This document shows, piece by piece, positions 10,828 through 22,699 of a stretch of DNA of 64,000 bases. Below the pieces are notes generated by a model. That model was not told where the DNA came from. It did not search any database and saw only the letters and a program-made list of their open reading frames with translations. The DNA is from Geotrypetes seraphini. Its lineage: Eukaryota; Chordata; Amphibia; Gymnophiona; Dermophiidae. The position numbers were made by a program, and so were the translations under genes. Where the stretch lies: contig NC_047086.1 in NCBI RefSeq assembly GCF_902459505.1, positions 235,734,231 to 235,798,230 on the forward strand. The letters run 5' to 3'. Position 1 is the first letter of the stretch, and every line of letters begins with the position of its first letter.

Positions 10828-11082
10828 AGTGGCGTAGTAAGGGTGAAGGATGCCCCTCCCCTGCCATGCGCACTCCTCCTTCCCTTTCCCTGTACCCCCT
10901 TTGACGTCATTTCCTAGGTGCGAGTCCCACAAGTGACATCAGAGAGAGTGCCAAAAAGGTACAGGGGAAGGGAAGGGGCTCGCACGGGGAGCAAGCGTGT
11001 GGGCAGGGGCGGAGAGGAGGAGGGTTGCTGCCACACCCATAGGAAGACCACGTCCCCTGCACCTCTCTTAAAACACCATTGG
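10828..11082. mobile_element. hAT-like MITE at the arm 1 border
   Basis: The left end agtggcgtagtaaggg resembles hAT-type ends. The flanks cagtgtaa and cagtgtac match in 7 of 8 bases. The right end does not mirror the left well, so it may be a recombined element. It lies 57 bp from the duplication breakpoint. Confidence 0.4.
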
Positions 11083-11290
11083 CAGTGTACAAAACACAGA
11101 ACCACATAGAACAGATTGGAGAGACTGGAAAGCTAGGCTTTAGAGTTCTCGATGTTGAGAAGTTGAAAACGTTTGCTAGGTGGTGAAACGAAACTGGAAT
11201 TGGATAATGCATTATGCTGGTATGTGAGAGTCCTTAAAAATTTTTTTGAAAAATAAAGTGCTTGGGGAATAGTTGACGTGAGGATAAGAT

Positions 11291-11720
11291 TTTTTTTTTT
11301 CATGAAATTTTATTGAATTTTTATCAAAACAGAAAAAATATACAATTCAAAAAGAACAATGTATCTTGACAAAAATCCAAAAGAGAAAAGATCTGTATTA
11401 CATATTATGGACATAAAGGGAGAAAATCAAAAGTTTCTCTAATAGTTCTTTATATCCAATAAATGCAAAGGGAAAGATCATAAGTCAGAGAGTGAGGGGT
11501 GTAAAAAGAAAGAAAGAAAAAAGGGAGGGGGAGGGTAGGAGGAAAGGGAAAGCCCGAAGTCAAGAGGAAGATAAAGGGGAGTCCCCCAGAGGCCAGTCAG
11601 AGTAAAAGAAAGAGAAAAAAAAGAACTGAAAGATAATAGATAGCACACTAATATATTTGGAGGTAAGTTAGATAAAATCCAAATGAGGGTAATATTTTGA
11701 GTCCTGTATTTAATATGTAC
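11291..11720 (-). mobile_element. L1/Tx1-type LINE 3' UTR fragment
   Basis: It starts with a T run and tcatgaaattttattga (the reverse of a poly(A) tail with AATAAA-like sequence), then purine-rich noncoding sequence resembling the L1 3' regions at 55815 and 61690. Confidence 0.5.
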
Positions 11721-12053
11721 CTGTACTTGAGACTTATTTTTAAATTAATATAGTGTATGTTAGGTCACAAGACTGTAAAAAATATGGCAACAAAAGAACA
11801 AACAGGGCAATATTCAAAGTGATCTATGCAGGCAGAAGAAGCTTCTGCCCCTTAAATCATGCTCAGTGGGCTAGTTGCTGATATTCAGCTGCATTTTACC
11901 AAAGAGAGCTGCTAAATATTGACTCTAACTGCAGAAAGTGAAAGCAGGCCATGGAAGGGCATAGTCAGTGAGGAGCCTAGGAAAATACAGATACCAGTGA
12001 TATTCTTTACTGGTACCTACATAGCTAAGGAACCAAACAGGACCACTGGGATA

Positions 12054-12797
12054 GGGTTACCAGATATCCAGATTTATCTGGACATGTCCTCTTTTTAGAG
12101 ACTGTCTAGGTGTCTAGATGGCTTTCTCCCCTGTCTGGGGAGAAAATGTCAAGTCCTAACCTGTCTGCCCTGTCCCCCACCTGCCTCCAGCTCTGCTGAA
12201 ATGGAATTTTCAGGCTGGCCGGCAACAGCAGCAGTGAGGTGAGCCTGCTGCTGTCGGCATGCCTTGGAAGCCTTTTCACTGGAGCGTCTCACCTACATGG
12301 GAACAGGAAGATGCTCCAAAGGGAAAGTTTCTGGGGCAGGTTGATGGTAGCAGGCTCACCTCGCTGCTGCTGCTGCTGCTGCTGCTGCGGCTGACCTGAA
12401 GATTCAATTTCAGCGAGGAGGTAGGTGGAGTCAGGAGAGAGAGAGAAGCACCACTCCGCAGGGGGAGGGGTAGAAGGGAAAGAGAAAGAGACAGAGAGAA
12501 GCACCAGCAGGAGGGGAGTTGGAAAGAGGGGGAGGGAGGTAGAAGCACCCATGTGGGGAGAGCAGAGGGAAGGAGGTTGGAGGGATGGAGAGGGAGAGAG
12601 AAGTGACTACATGGGGAGAGTTGGAGGGGGGAGGGAAAGAGAGAAACATTAAAATGGTACAGAAGATGGGAAGGGGAACTAAGGAAATGGGTGAAATGTG
12701 AGGTGGGACAGGAGTGAGACTAGTGGGAGGAAGGGTCAGGGGTGGGGCAAAGGCAGAGTCCCATGTCCTCTTTTTTGAGTTACAATTATGGTAACCC
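12054..12797. mobile_element. DNA transposon fossil with GGGTTACCAG ends and TA flanks
   Basis: The ends GGGTTACCAGATATCC and ATTATGGTAACCC are inverted, and TA lies on each side (12052-12053, 12798-12799), consistent with TA-targeting elements. It contains a (CTG)n run (12363-12390) and A/G-rich repeats, and no transposase. Confidence 0.6.
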
Positions 12798-13059
12798 TAA
12801 CTGTGGAAAGTGAAGGTAGGCCCAGGAGGACCTACAAGGTATGTGTGTGTGTGGTGGGGTGTATGTGTGTGCTTCCAGAGGAAACCATATTCTTTGAAAG
12901 AGTCTGCATGAAGGCTGTGTTATTTGGGGATAGGTCTGCCAGGAGCCTTTTTTTTTTGGGGGGGGGGGGCAAGATTAGGACTGGAATTGGGAGGCATGGA
13001 ATATGTTATTCCCCTTATGCAAGTCCTGGCTGATATTCTGTCTTCCCCAATGGCTTTTA

Positions 13060-13510
13060 GGACCAGATTCTATAAACAGCGCCTAAGCGCTCATATATTG
13101 CAGGTGCTATTTGGCACAGTTGTCAATCAACTGCTAGACATCGCTTACAGAATCCCGCCTAGCAATGCTTAGGCATTGTTAGGCGTCCTAGAGATAGGCG
13201 CTGGTATATTAAGCCAGGTTTTACTTGGCCTAATTTACTGGTGCCTCACTTGGATGCCTATTGATGTCTAAGTCAACCACTTATATTCTCTATTCCTAAC
13301 CGTGCCTACTTTTCAGTTAGGCATTGGAGGATGCCTTGACTTAGGTATTGTTAGGCATCCTAAGGGTTCAGGGCCGAACTCTTAATTGTAATTAATTAAG
13401 TAATTCATTTTTTGTTTAAAAAAAAATTGTGCACAGATTCCAAAGTTAAGCGTCCTTGATTAGGATTCCTAGTAGTGCCTAATGTAGACATCCGATACAG
13501 AATCTGGCCC
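13060..13510. mobile_element. PIF/Harbinger-type MITE, intron 3 of RDH gene 1
   Basis: The ends GGACCAGATTCTATA and the inverted GGGCCAGATTCTGTATC are flanked by TTA on both sides (13057-13059, 13511-13513), the Harbinger target pattern. The 451-bp interior is noncoding. It ends 53 bp before exon 4, so it supplies sequence near the acceptor. Confidence 0.8.
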
Positions 13511-13563
13511 TTATTGTTAAACTTTGTTTATTTTCCTCTTATTTTGTACTTCTGTGTACACAG

Positions 13564-13778
13564 ATTGCAGAGCTACACAGCAGATGGTGTCTGGAACCAA
13601 TCCAAACCTGTCGCTGGTGACGGACTGCATGGAGCACGCTCTAACAGCAGTGTATCCCCGTACCCGCTACGCCGTCGGCTGGGATGCCAAATCCTTCTAC
13701 ATTCCCATCTCCTACCTGCCGACAGTGCTGGCAGACTTTCTGTTAACTCCGTCACTACCCAGGCTCAACAGTGTGTAA
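13564..13778 (+). CDS. SDR9C retinol dehydrogenase, last coding exon (exon 4) of gene 1
   Basis: The exon opens after the acceptor ctgtgtacacag, completes a tyrosine codon from exon 3, and reads YCRATQQMVSGTNPNLSLVT, then DCMEHALTAVYPRTRYAVGW, ending DFLLTPSLPRLNSV and TAA. The NLSLVTxCMEHALTAxxPRTRYxxGWDAK block is diagnostic for RDH16/RDH7/HSD17B6-type proteins and forms the C-terminal substrate and membrane-facing part. Exons 2-4 together give about 212 residues, which with a roughly 105-residue exon 1 makes the usual 317 or so. The exon lies 2.4 kb beyond the inverted-duplication breakpoint, so it has no second copy here. A Harbinger-type MITE ends 53 bp upstream. Confidence 0.93.
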
Positions 13779-14084
13779 CAACTGTGCTGCGTGGGTATGG
13801 GAGGAAGTGGGAGGGGTGGTGCTGTCCTTGGAACATCCTAGGATGCTGCAATTGGCCTGTAATGATTATGTTGCCCTCTGATGATCTTCTGTAACAGAGA
13901 TCTTCTCAGTTATCGTACATGAAATGTTACATAGATTTATTGCAATACATTACTATTGTTCTCCCATGAATGCCTTCTCCCCTAATTCTATCTCATTTTG
14001 CTGGAGACCATCGTGCATGACTTCTATTCTATTCTGTTTCTTATAACCCATTATATCTACCAGGATTCTATGTGGATAACAAAA

Positions 14085-14090
14085 AATAAA
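14085..14090 (+). promoter_or_regulatory. candidate polyadenylation signal of RDH gene 1
   Basis: AATAAA lies about 306 bp after the stop codon of exon 4, in AT-rich sequence with no other feature between. It is the first perfect hexamer downstream. No transcript evidence is available, so the 3' end is inferred. Confidence 0.45.
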
Positions 14091-14404
14091 TCCCACAAAC
14101 AGAGAGAACTACATTTTAAAATCTACAGAATTACAATCAAAATTAAATTCACAGTAATTGTTTTGTATTAAAAAGTACATTGTCAACTCTACGTAATTGT
14201 AAACAAAGGCCTAATTGTCTTAAATGTAATGGTAGGTTGTTCCAAATCTAGAAGCTTAAAAAAAACAAAGGAAAATTCAAATAAATGGAAACACTGAACT
14301 TTCACTACTGAAGGAAACATTAACTTGTACTATTGTGATTTACAAGCATTATTGCAAGAGCTAGAGATTCAAGTTTTAAATTAGACCATATGATTTTCGG
14401 CTTT

Positions 14405-14430
14405 ATGTGTGTGTGTGTGTGTGTGTAAGG
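14405..14430. repeat. (GT)n microsatellite
   Basis: About a dozen GT units followed by a short G run. Confidence 0.9.
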
Positions 14431-14439
14431 GGGGGTGTG

Positions 14440-17400
14440 TCATTTTTGATAGAATGTCTAAGTCCAAGTTTGGATGTTTCCTTCAAGACATTCAAAGTTG
14501 GAGGCTGAGAAATGGCTATTTTGAACAGGACATCCAAATAAATTTTTTCAAAAATCATCTACTTGGATGTCTTGGCTGTCAGAACATCTAGACCACCAGG
14601 ATGTCTAATTTTATTCACCATTTTTTTTTAACCACAAAAACATCCATGTGGGAGGGGCCAGAATTGTGATGGACTGGCCACATAGACATGCTAACAGAGC
14701 AGTACAGCACCTTAGAGGATACTGATGTGAACGTCACATAAAGGGTTCCAGAAGTACATCTCACCATAACCCCCTTCTAATGTATGTTGAGCCCTCGAAA
14801 ACTCCCAAAAACTTACTATACTCATCTATCTACCACCCCTGTAGCCCTTATGGCTGCAGGTGTCACCTATATGGCAGTAGTGGGTTTGGGTGGGCTCATA
14901 TTTTCCACCATAAATGTAGTGGTCAGGCCATCATGGGTTATATGATGACAGCTCTGTTGGGCATTCCAGAAAAAAGAGTTCCAAAATTACTTTGAAGGGT
15001 GGACTAGGCGCTGGCATTGGTGCATAGCTTCCCAAGGGAAATACAGTACTTCGAAGGTGACCATAGTGATATTCAGCAATGAGGTATGCAGCACTTTTTC
15101 TAGGATGAGTTCGCAAACGTAATTGTCAGACCTTGTACTGTTTCATTCAGATATTTGGGGGGTGGGAGGGGGGTCAGTGACACTGGGAGAATATGGGGGG
15201 TCATACCTTCAAGGATCTAGCGGTCATCTGGTAGCTTGGGTAACTTTTTGACACTTAGACACTTATAAAACAGGTTTACCGTATTTTCGCGGATATAACG
15301 CGCACCTGTGTAAAACGCGCACAGGGGTATAGCGCGCAGAAATCACGATGATATGTACCAAAACTTTTCTATACCGCGCTCAGGCATATAACGCGCATGA
15401 TGCCCGACGCTCCTTTCGCCCGCCCTGACTTTCCGTGCGCTGTCCCGACTCTCCGTTCACCCCCCCTGACTTCCGTGCACTGCCCTGACTTTCCGTGCGC
15501 TGTCCTGACTCTCCGTTCACCCCCCCTGACTTTCCGTGCACTGTCCCCCCTTGAAGTCCTGTCCCCCCTTGAAGGTCTGTCCCCATCCTGAAAGCCTGAT
15601 GCCCCCCCCGACGTCCGATACATCCCCCCCCCGGCAGGACCACTCGCACCCTCACCCCGAAGGACCGCCGACTCCCCAACAATATCGGGCCAGGAGGGAG
15701 CCCAAACCCTCCTGGCCACGGCGACCCCCTAACCCCACCCCGCACTACATTACGGGCAGGAGGGATCCCAGGCCCTCCTGCCCTCGACGCAAACCCCCTC
15801 CCCCCAACGACCGCCCCCCCCCAAGAACCTCCGCCCGTCCCCCAGCCGACCCGCGACCCCCCTGGCCGACCCCCACGACACCCCCACCCGCCTTCCCCGT
15901 ACCTTTGTGTAGTTGGGCCAGAAGGGAGCCCAAACCCTCCTGGCCACGGCGACCCCCTAACCCCACCCCGCACTACATTACGGGCAGGAGGGATCCCAGG
16001 CCCTCCTGCCCTCGACGCCAACCCCCCCCCCCCCCCAACGCCCGCCCCCCCCAAGAACCTCCGCCCGTCCCCCAGCCGACCCGCGACCCCCCTGGCCGAC
16101 CCCCCCACCCCCCCTTCCCCGTACCTTTGGAAGTTGGCCGGACAGACGGGAGCCAAACCCGCCTGTCCGGCAGGCAGCCAACGAAGGAATGAGGCCGGAT
16201 TGGCCCATCCGTCCTAAAGCTCCGCCTACTGGTGGGGCCTAAGGCGCGTGGGCCAATCAGAATAGGCCCTGGAGCCTTAGGTCCCACCTGGGGGCGCGGC
16301 CTGAGACACATGGTCGGGTTTGGCCCATGTGCCTCAGGCCGCGCCCCCAGGTGGGACCTAAGGCTCCAGGGCCTATTCTGATTGGCCCACGCGCCTTAGG
16401 CCCCACCAGTAGGCGGAGCTTTAGGACGGATGGGCCAATCCGGCCTCATTCCTTCGTTGGCTGCCTGCCGGACAGGCGGGTTTGGCTCCCGTCTGTCCGG
16501 CCAACTTCCAAAGGTATGGGGAAGGGGGGTGGGGGGGTCGTGGGGGTCGGCCAGGGGGGTCGCGGGTCGGCTGGGGGGGCGGTCGGAGGTTCTTGGGGGG
16601 GGGCGGTCGTTGGAGGGAGGGGGGTTTGCGTCGAGGGCAGGAGGGCCTGGGATCCCTCCTGCCCGTAATGTAGTGCGGGGTGGGGTTAGGGGGTCGCCGT
16701 GGCCAGGAGGGTTTGGGCTCCCTTCTGGCCCAACTACACAAAGTACGGGGAAGGCGGGTGGGGGTGGCGTGGGGGTCGGCCAGGGGGGTCGCGGGTCGGC
16801 TGGGGGACGGGCGGAGGTTCTTGGGGGGGGGGGGGCGGTCGTTGGGGGGAGGGGGTTTGCATCGAGGGCAGGAGGGCCTGGGATCCCTCCTGCCCGTAAT
16901 GTAGTGCGGGGTGGGGTTAGGGGGTCGCCGTGGCCAGGAGGGTTTGGGCTCCCTCCTGGCCCGATATTGTTGGGGAGTCGGCGGTCTTTCGGGGTGAGGG
17001 TGCGAGTGGTCCTGCCGGGGGGGGGGATGTATCGGACGTCGGGGAGTCGGCCGGGCAAGAGGGCTTGGGCTCCCTCTTGCTCCGATCGTGGATGCGGGTG
17101 CGGGTGGGAGCGCGTGCGAGCGGTCGTTCGGGGTGGGGGTGCGAGCGGTCCTGCTGGGGGGGTGAATCGGGCGTCGGGCGGGGTAGGAACTATGTTTAAA
17201 AACTTTTCTATACCGCGCTCAGGCATATAACGCGCGAGGGGTATGCGCGGTAGGTAAAATCGCGTATAACGCGCGCGTTATATCCGCGAAAATACGGTAG
17301 TTAAGAATGTCTAAGTTCCAACCAGGATGTCTTGCAAGAGGTTCGATTATCGCCGCAAGATGTCCAAGACTTAGCCGCTTCAAAGCCCACTCAACTCCTA

Positions 17401-17545
17401 CCCATAATTCTTAACACATCTCTTTCTGAGTTGGACATCTTGGAGGGTAAAAGTCACATAAAACATCTAAAAATCTTTGTTTCAATAATCACCATTGAAC
17501 ATTATGCTGAGCAAATTGTCCAAGTGCCGATTTAGATATTTTTGT
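14440..17545. mobile_element. DNA transposon fossil split by the foldback element
   Basis: The left sequence (gatagaatgtctaagtcc) and the right sequence after 17300 (gtccaagtgccgatttagat) look like the two ends of one noncoding element of the cgtctaagtcc family also seen at 62556-64000. The foldback element at 15279-17297 interrupts it. Ends are not sharply defined. Confidence 0.4.
15279..17297. mobile_element. 2.0-kb foldback transposon, nearly all inverted repeat
   Basis: The terminal repeats CCGTATTTTCGCGGATATAA and its complement are flanked by TA. Inside, about 15600-16312 is repeated in reverse from 16322 to about 17035, with the axis near 16317 (cacatgg / ccatgtg). Each arm carries two copies of a module of about 230 bp with ggcaggagggatccc and ccctcctgccctcga. 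The very high GC content makes long open frames on both strands that mirror each other; none is a gene. No transposase is present. Confidence 0.88.
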
Positions 17546-17649
17546 TTTTTTGAAAATTCCCTAATAGCCTTATAAATCCTACAAATTAGCTTTAAAAAAA
17601 CCTCTTTACTTCAATGGTAGCCAATATAGATCTTGCTTCACACCTTCCC

Positions 17650-18145
17650 ATCCAACTGTGATTATTAAGCACTTACTACTACTATTTATTATTTCTATAG
17701 CGCTGAAAGACGTATGCAGCGCTGTACATTTTAACATACAATAGACAGTCCCTGCTCAGAAGAGCTTACAATCTAATTTAGACAGGACATTTCAGGGTTG
17801 AGGAGGTTATAGTGGGTATAGGTATCTGACAGCAGTGAGGGGGAGTTAAGAGTTGAAAGCAGTTTCAAAAAGGTGGACCTTTAGCTCGGATTTGAACACT
17901 GCCAGGGACGGAGCATGACGTATTGATTCAGGCAACCTGTTCCAGGCATACGGCGCCGTAATAAAGAAGGGACGGAGACTGGAGTTGGCAGTGGAAGAGA
18001 AGGGTACAGATAAGAGGGGCTTGCCCGATGAGCAGAGATCACGGCGGGAACATAGAGTGAGATGAGTGAGAAGAGATATCAGGAGGCTTCAGAGCGAATG
18101 CACTTGTAGGCCAGCAAGAGGAGTTTAAACTGTACTTACCCATAG
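17650..18145 (+). repeat. interspersed repeat with 'tctatagcgctg' head
   Basis: It begins tttattatttctatagcgctg and continues with gcagcgctgtacat and acagtccctgctc, a style of tetrapod interspersed repeat. No open frame. Class not determined (SINE, or tail of a LINE). Confidence 0.45.
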
Positions 18146-18174
18146 CCATGCCTTTCTTTATCTCAATGTGCACA

Positions 18175-18480
18175 AACTTTTAGGCTGTTGGTGTAAATCT
18201 CGGGGCTGTGGCTGGTGGGCACCCGGAAATGCGCGGACATCGATGTAATGATGTCACACGCATGCGCGGATGTCCTCCAGCCTTGGTCCTGAGCCTCCTA
18301 TTACCCCCGGGGGGGTGCTGCAGGAGGAGAAGGAGCAGGTGCAGGCACCGGCTGATTGACTACAGGATGTGCCTCTCACCATGAGATGCATGTCCTGTAA
18401 GCAGTCAGCCGGCACCTCTCCTCCTCTCTGGCATCTCGGGGCATGCCTGGAATCCTCCGGGGCACACTAGTGTGCCACAC
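18175..18480. repeat. hairpin-forming MITE-like repeat
   Basis: An inverted repeat (caccggctgattgac with its partner gcagtcagccggcacc) lies at about 18345-18415, and the right flank is the palindrome ggcacactagtgtgcc. Probably a small DNA element; ends not fixed. Confidence 0.4.
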
Positions 18481-18484
18481 ACTT

Positions 18485-19075
18485 CTTTATCTTTTTCCAT
18501 CTGTCTCTCATCAGAGAGCCATCATTCATATCCTTTCTGTAGCCCCCCCCCCCATCCTTCCCCAGCTCCCCTATGTATTACTATTGTGTTTGGGATTTCA
18601 GAAGTAACTGGAAACAGAAGGGTTAATCAAGAAACATTAGAAAAGCAAGAGAGTTTTATTTTTCTCATCAGAATGCAGCCGTGCACTTATTCAAGGATAA
18701 GGTATATGGGTAGCAAGAAATGATTTAAGTGATGGGAAGAATGTGTTTTGGATTCTGCTTGGTACTTGTTTGCTGGGTACCTGCCTTAGCTTAAAAGAAA
18801 AACATGACAAGAATTTGGAAGGAGAGGATGGGGCAGTAATTGGCAGAAACTCATAGAAATCTTGTTAGCTGAAATATTACAAAAATGTATGCAGTTCAGT
18901 ATTTAGACAGAGAGAACATTACAGTACCATCTATAGTCTGTGTGTTTGCTGTCTGTACCATGCCCTATGCTCACCTATCCTCTTTGTAAAATTGTAATGT
19001 CAATAAAGTTTATCTGAATCTGATTCTCTTTTATAGCCTTTTTGTCTTCTAAGAGGATATTAAAGCCATTCTCAT
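18485..19075. other. no supported feature
   Basis: Ordinary AT-moderate sequence. Short open frames lack any recognisable domain. Confidence 0.5.
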
Positions 19076-19079
19076 TTCA

Positions 19080-19619
19080 TTACATCCCCCCCCCCGACAA
19101 CATCGGGTCAAGAGGGAGCCCAAGCCCTCCTGCCCAGCGATCCCCAACCCCCCCCCCCCTCCAATTATGTTCAGGGCAGGAGGGAGCCCAAGCCCTCCTG
19201 GCCTCTCACCTCCCACCCCCTACAAGATTGGGCAGGAGGGAGCCCAACCCCTCCTGCCTAGGCAGACCCCCTACCCCCAACCCCCACTACAATATGGGCA
19301 GGAGGGCTCACAGGCCCTCCTGCCCTAGACACAACCCCCCCAATGACCGCCCCCCCAAACCACCGATTGGCCCCCCCACTGACCCGTGACCCCCGCCGAC
19401 CCCACAACCCCCTCACCCCCAATCCCACCCCCCATACCTGTTAAATGTTGGACGGACGGACGGGTGCCAAACCCGCCCATCCGGCAGGCCAGCCGGCTCC
19501 GGAATGGGGCCGGATTGGCCCAGGCAGCTGAAACCCCGCCCACAGGTGGGGCCTAAGGCACCTGGGCCAACCAGAATAGGCCCGGGAGTCTTAGGCCCCT
19601 CCTGTTGGCGGGGCCTTAG
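19080..19619. repeat. GC-rich repeat, interrupted by the retrovirus fossil
   Basis: It contains modules gggcaggagggctcacagg / ccctcctgccctaga, then the segment ccggcaggccagccggctcc and cgcccacaggtggggcc. The same order is seen at 62880-63530. The interrupted sequence resumes at 25160 (cttaggcacatggg), matching the order of the 63.5-kb copy. Confidence 0.7.
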
Positions 19620-20294
19620 TGTACTGCTATTATTCTTAGGGTAAAGCTATATCCCACTTTCCCTTCCCCTCACCAGCTCTCTGACTGGGAAAATTAATAG
19701 CATACACAGATGACTGAAAGCATAATATAGGTTTATTCATACGATTTTATAATAATGAAATCATGCAGTAAGGAATCAATAATTTGTTACCATATATTGC
19801 ATCATCACTCCGGTATCGGGGGACCAGCGAAACATCGGAGGTAGCGTATTCATCTCATATCAGCATCACACGGCTCGTCAGCAGTGGAGAAGTCCCGATT
19901 CCACTGAGTTCTGCCTGTCTTTTTATGCCCAGATTATGGTCAGGAACCGGTTTGTATACGTGCTCCAATATGAGCATGTCACAAACAAGTTAGGCACTTT
20001 TTTGCTCAAATTATTATGGTCAGGATCCGGTTTGTCTATGTGTTCAAACATGAACATATCACAAACCATTTCCTGCTTTTCCCCCCTTCTCTTGATTAAT
20101 TCATCCATATCCTGTTTTGACTAAATCTGGCTCGCCAGGTGCAAGTTATCTTTCTGAACTCTAGTTCCCCTTTTAAAAAAAGAAAGTTGTTATTTGGTAT
20201 TAGGATCCTTTTAGTAGAAGATGGTTTCTTAAACAGCCATTGTTACTAAAAACAACTCTCATATCATATCCAGGTATATCCCATACGTATCACA
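19620..20294 (-). repeat. 3' LTR of the retrovirus fossil
   Basis: Same length as its partner, with only a handful of differences seen. Confidence 0.93.
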
Positions 20295-20302
20295 TTCGGT
20301 CC

Positions 20303-22111
20303 TTAACAATGAGTGTTGTATGTAACCATCATCACTTTTTGTTGTTTACAACAAATGCCATATGCCACATAACAATTCCAGATAGATAAAATTATTACCA
20401 GAATAACAACTATTAACAGAGGATGGATGATCCAATCCAGAGTCGTTTTGGCTGAAGGTGAGTATCCTAAAAATATATCCCACCAATGATGTGAAGTAGC
20501 ATCAGCTATTCCTGACCCTATTGTCACTATCGAGTCTGCTGCAATAGTGGTGGTAAGCTGATGAGCCATAATACTTTGATTTAGGTATCGGATGGCACTC
20601 TGTATTTTGGTTGATTGAGTTAATATTTGCTTAAATCTGGTCAAATTTAAATCCCAATTTGGAACATCCAATTTAGTGCTATTCCAAATGATAGCCACAT
20701 TCTTATCCACATCGGAAGTTAATATGAATGTGTCATTTTCCCAGTGTAATACTGAAATGTTATGAATACATCCCGAAAAAGGCACTGCCATTCCTGGTAT
20801 CACTGGTTGATCAGTTACTACACATACCACTTGTGGTGCTATTTCGACCATATACCTATAAGTTATTGGCATAATAGTCCATTCACATTTGTTTACAGTA
20901 TTTTGCAATAAACATGGTTCATATACAGCAGATTGTAATTTACAAACTTTTCCACTTAAAGTGTTATCACAAAAAGTTAGATCATGGGTACGATTATACA
21001 TATCTATCACCTGTCCATAAAAGGTGGGGGTCCAAAAGTGTTGATTAGGAGCCGACCCAATTAGTAAAGGCATCACTATGTATTTACACATTATACTCTG
21101 TTTGGTTACATTGTAAATGGTAAAATATCCCTGACATAGGGTTTCCTCAAACCTTATCCCCGAACTAGGTATTTGTAGCCAATGGCCTGCACGGATTATA
21201 TCAGAAAAGACGGTCCTCCACACTTGTTCATTTGCTGTCAAAAGTTGTGTTTGAAAGACATTTTTCTGTTGTTGCTGCTGTAATGTTTGCAAAGAACATA
21301 TAGTCCAATTGATTATGTGAGTAATATTAGTATCTACAAGGAAGGTTAGAGAATTACTAGCATTAAAAAGATCTAACATATCGTTATCCACGCCAGCTGC
21401 TAGTGTCATTGGGTACCAAATAGTAGGCATCCAATTAGCTTGTATAGTTAAAGCATCATTAATTTTACTTCCAGCGTTATGCAGCCTATTTGCTAAAGAT
21501 TCTATATCATAACTGTTTATTGTCCCGGTAATAGTTCCAAATCCTCCCAAAATAGTATCATACCAGGCTCTCCTATATCTACATCGACTAAAGGGAGGAA
21601 AGGTAATTTTGAATTGTACATGTGTTTGTTCCGCATGCTGACCCACCATTTCACATGTTGACGGTAATTGTTTAACCTGCCCTGGATCAATTTTTGCAGA
21701 ATCTATATTTACAAAGATAATAAAATCTGCCCATGTAGTACGATTCTTAATAAGAGATGCATTAGTACATAGAAAATATTTGGGGTCTTCTAATGTCAGA
21801 TGCAACACAGTTCCATTCCAGGTGCTACAATTTTGTATTGCCTGCCATTTCTGTTTTGTATTTAATTCTGGGAACACAGTCTTTAAGCAACATAGAAGTG
21901 ACACATGGGCAGTGACATTTACCACTACTTGACTCTGATATAGGGCATAAAAGATATACCCTCTTCTGTCATTGTGAGGGCCTTTCCATATGTCCACATT
22001 AGTTGTGATGTTAGCTATTGTACATCTCTGTCCTTTTTTCACAACTAAACTTTTCCTGTTGTCGTCTGCTGGTAGCATTTCTCCATCCCCATTGAAATCG
22101 AGCATTGTCAT
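20303..22111 (-). other. env-like open frame of the retrovirus fossil
   Basis: A 602-codon frame, uninterrupted as read here, next to the 3' LTR. It has many N-glycosylation sites (NxS/T), many cysteines, and near the C-terminus a hydrophobic span (HPLLIVVILVIILSIW) followed by a short cytoplasmic-like tail with CC. These fit a retroviral envelope glycoprotein. An overlapping upstream frame (22011-22253) has a hydrophobic stretch. No family member was matched by name. Confidence 0.75.
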
Positions 22112-22429
22112 CCAAAACCAGACGCCTAGCCGGAGTCCATCCTTCTACGTGACCCAAAGATACGATACCAAGGACTGTGAATACGCATAGGACGATTCCT
22201 GTAAAATTAAACACAATATTACTCCCGTAGGTAACATTTCTCCTGTGGGACATATTCCCATCTTTCTACACCGGACCTCATTATCAATAGCGTACGGTCT
22301 TGTCCCACTGCTATCACTTCAGCGGGAGAGAGGGGATACCATTTCGGTTGCTAATCCAAATTTTGGTCCCAACATTTACAGTATTTGTGGATCCAAACCC
22401 TTTTGCCCCCCTAACCGTCAATTCTGTAG

Positions 22430-22500
22430 GGGCTGTGGTTTCTCTCACCGGAGCTATATATATAATTAGTATTACCCTAACCTCCCCTTGATAGTCAGCA
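22430..22500 (-). other. dUTPase-like remnant of the retrovirus fossil
   Basis: One - strand frame reads GVIDADYQGEVRVIL, which fits the conserved GVIDxDYxGE motif of trimeric dUTPases. Retroviral dUTPases at the end of pol are known from ERV-L elements. Only a remnant is supported. Confidence 0.6.
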
Positions 22501-22699
22501 TCAATTACCCCCTCCCAAGACAGTTATTCCTTTTGAGGCATAACTGGATCTGGTTGCCAATTGCCCATAATGTTCTTTCGGAATTTTTCTCTGTGTTCTC
22601 CACAGCTCTAGTGGTGGAATGTGGTACTGCGGGTCAGTGTAAATCCTGGAAGGAAAGCACATGGTCATTAATAAAAAGAACAAAGAAAAGAAACACATG

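Larger units (their letters stand above)
1..11139 (+). repeat. arm 1 of an inverted segmental duplication (continues left of the window)
   Basis: Reading rightwards, this block matches the reverse complement of 53285-45770, covering a SINE, RDH exons 2 and 3, a Helitron, several MITEs and a LINE fragment. Similarity stops just after ggaaagctaggc at 11139. The left end is not reached within the window. Arm 1 is longer than arm 2 by about 2.8 kb at 340-3208 and by a 757-bp insertion at 7561-8317. Identity looks close to 99% in the stretches compared by eye. Confidence 0.92.

Noticed and set aside
10828-11082. A confident hAT call at the arm border
   Set aside because: The flanking 8-mers differ at one base and the right end does not mirror the left; kept only at low confidence.
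13475-13894. 139-codon frame overlapping RDH exon 4
   Set aside because: Shadow frame; the conserved RDH sequence lies in a different frame.
15380-17230. Long proline/glycine/arginine-rich open frames (258-276 codons) on both strands
   Set aside because: They mirror each other because the DNA is a palindrome of very high GC content; no domain, and the sequence is a foldback transposon.
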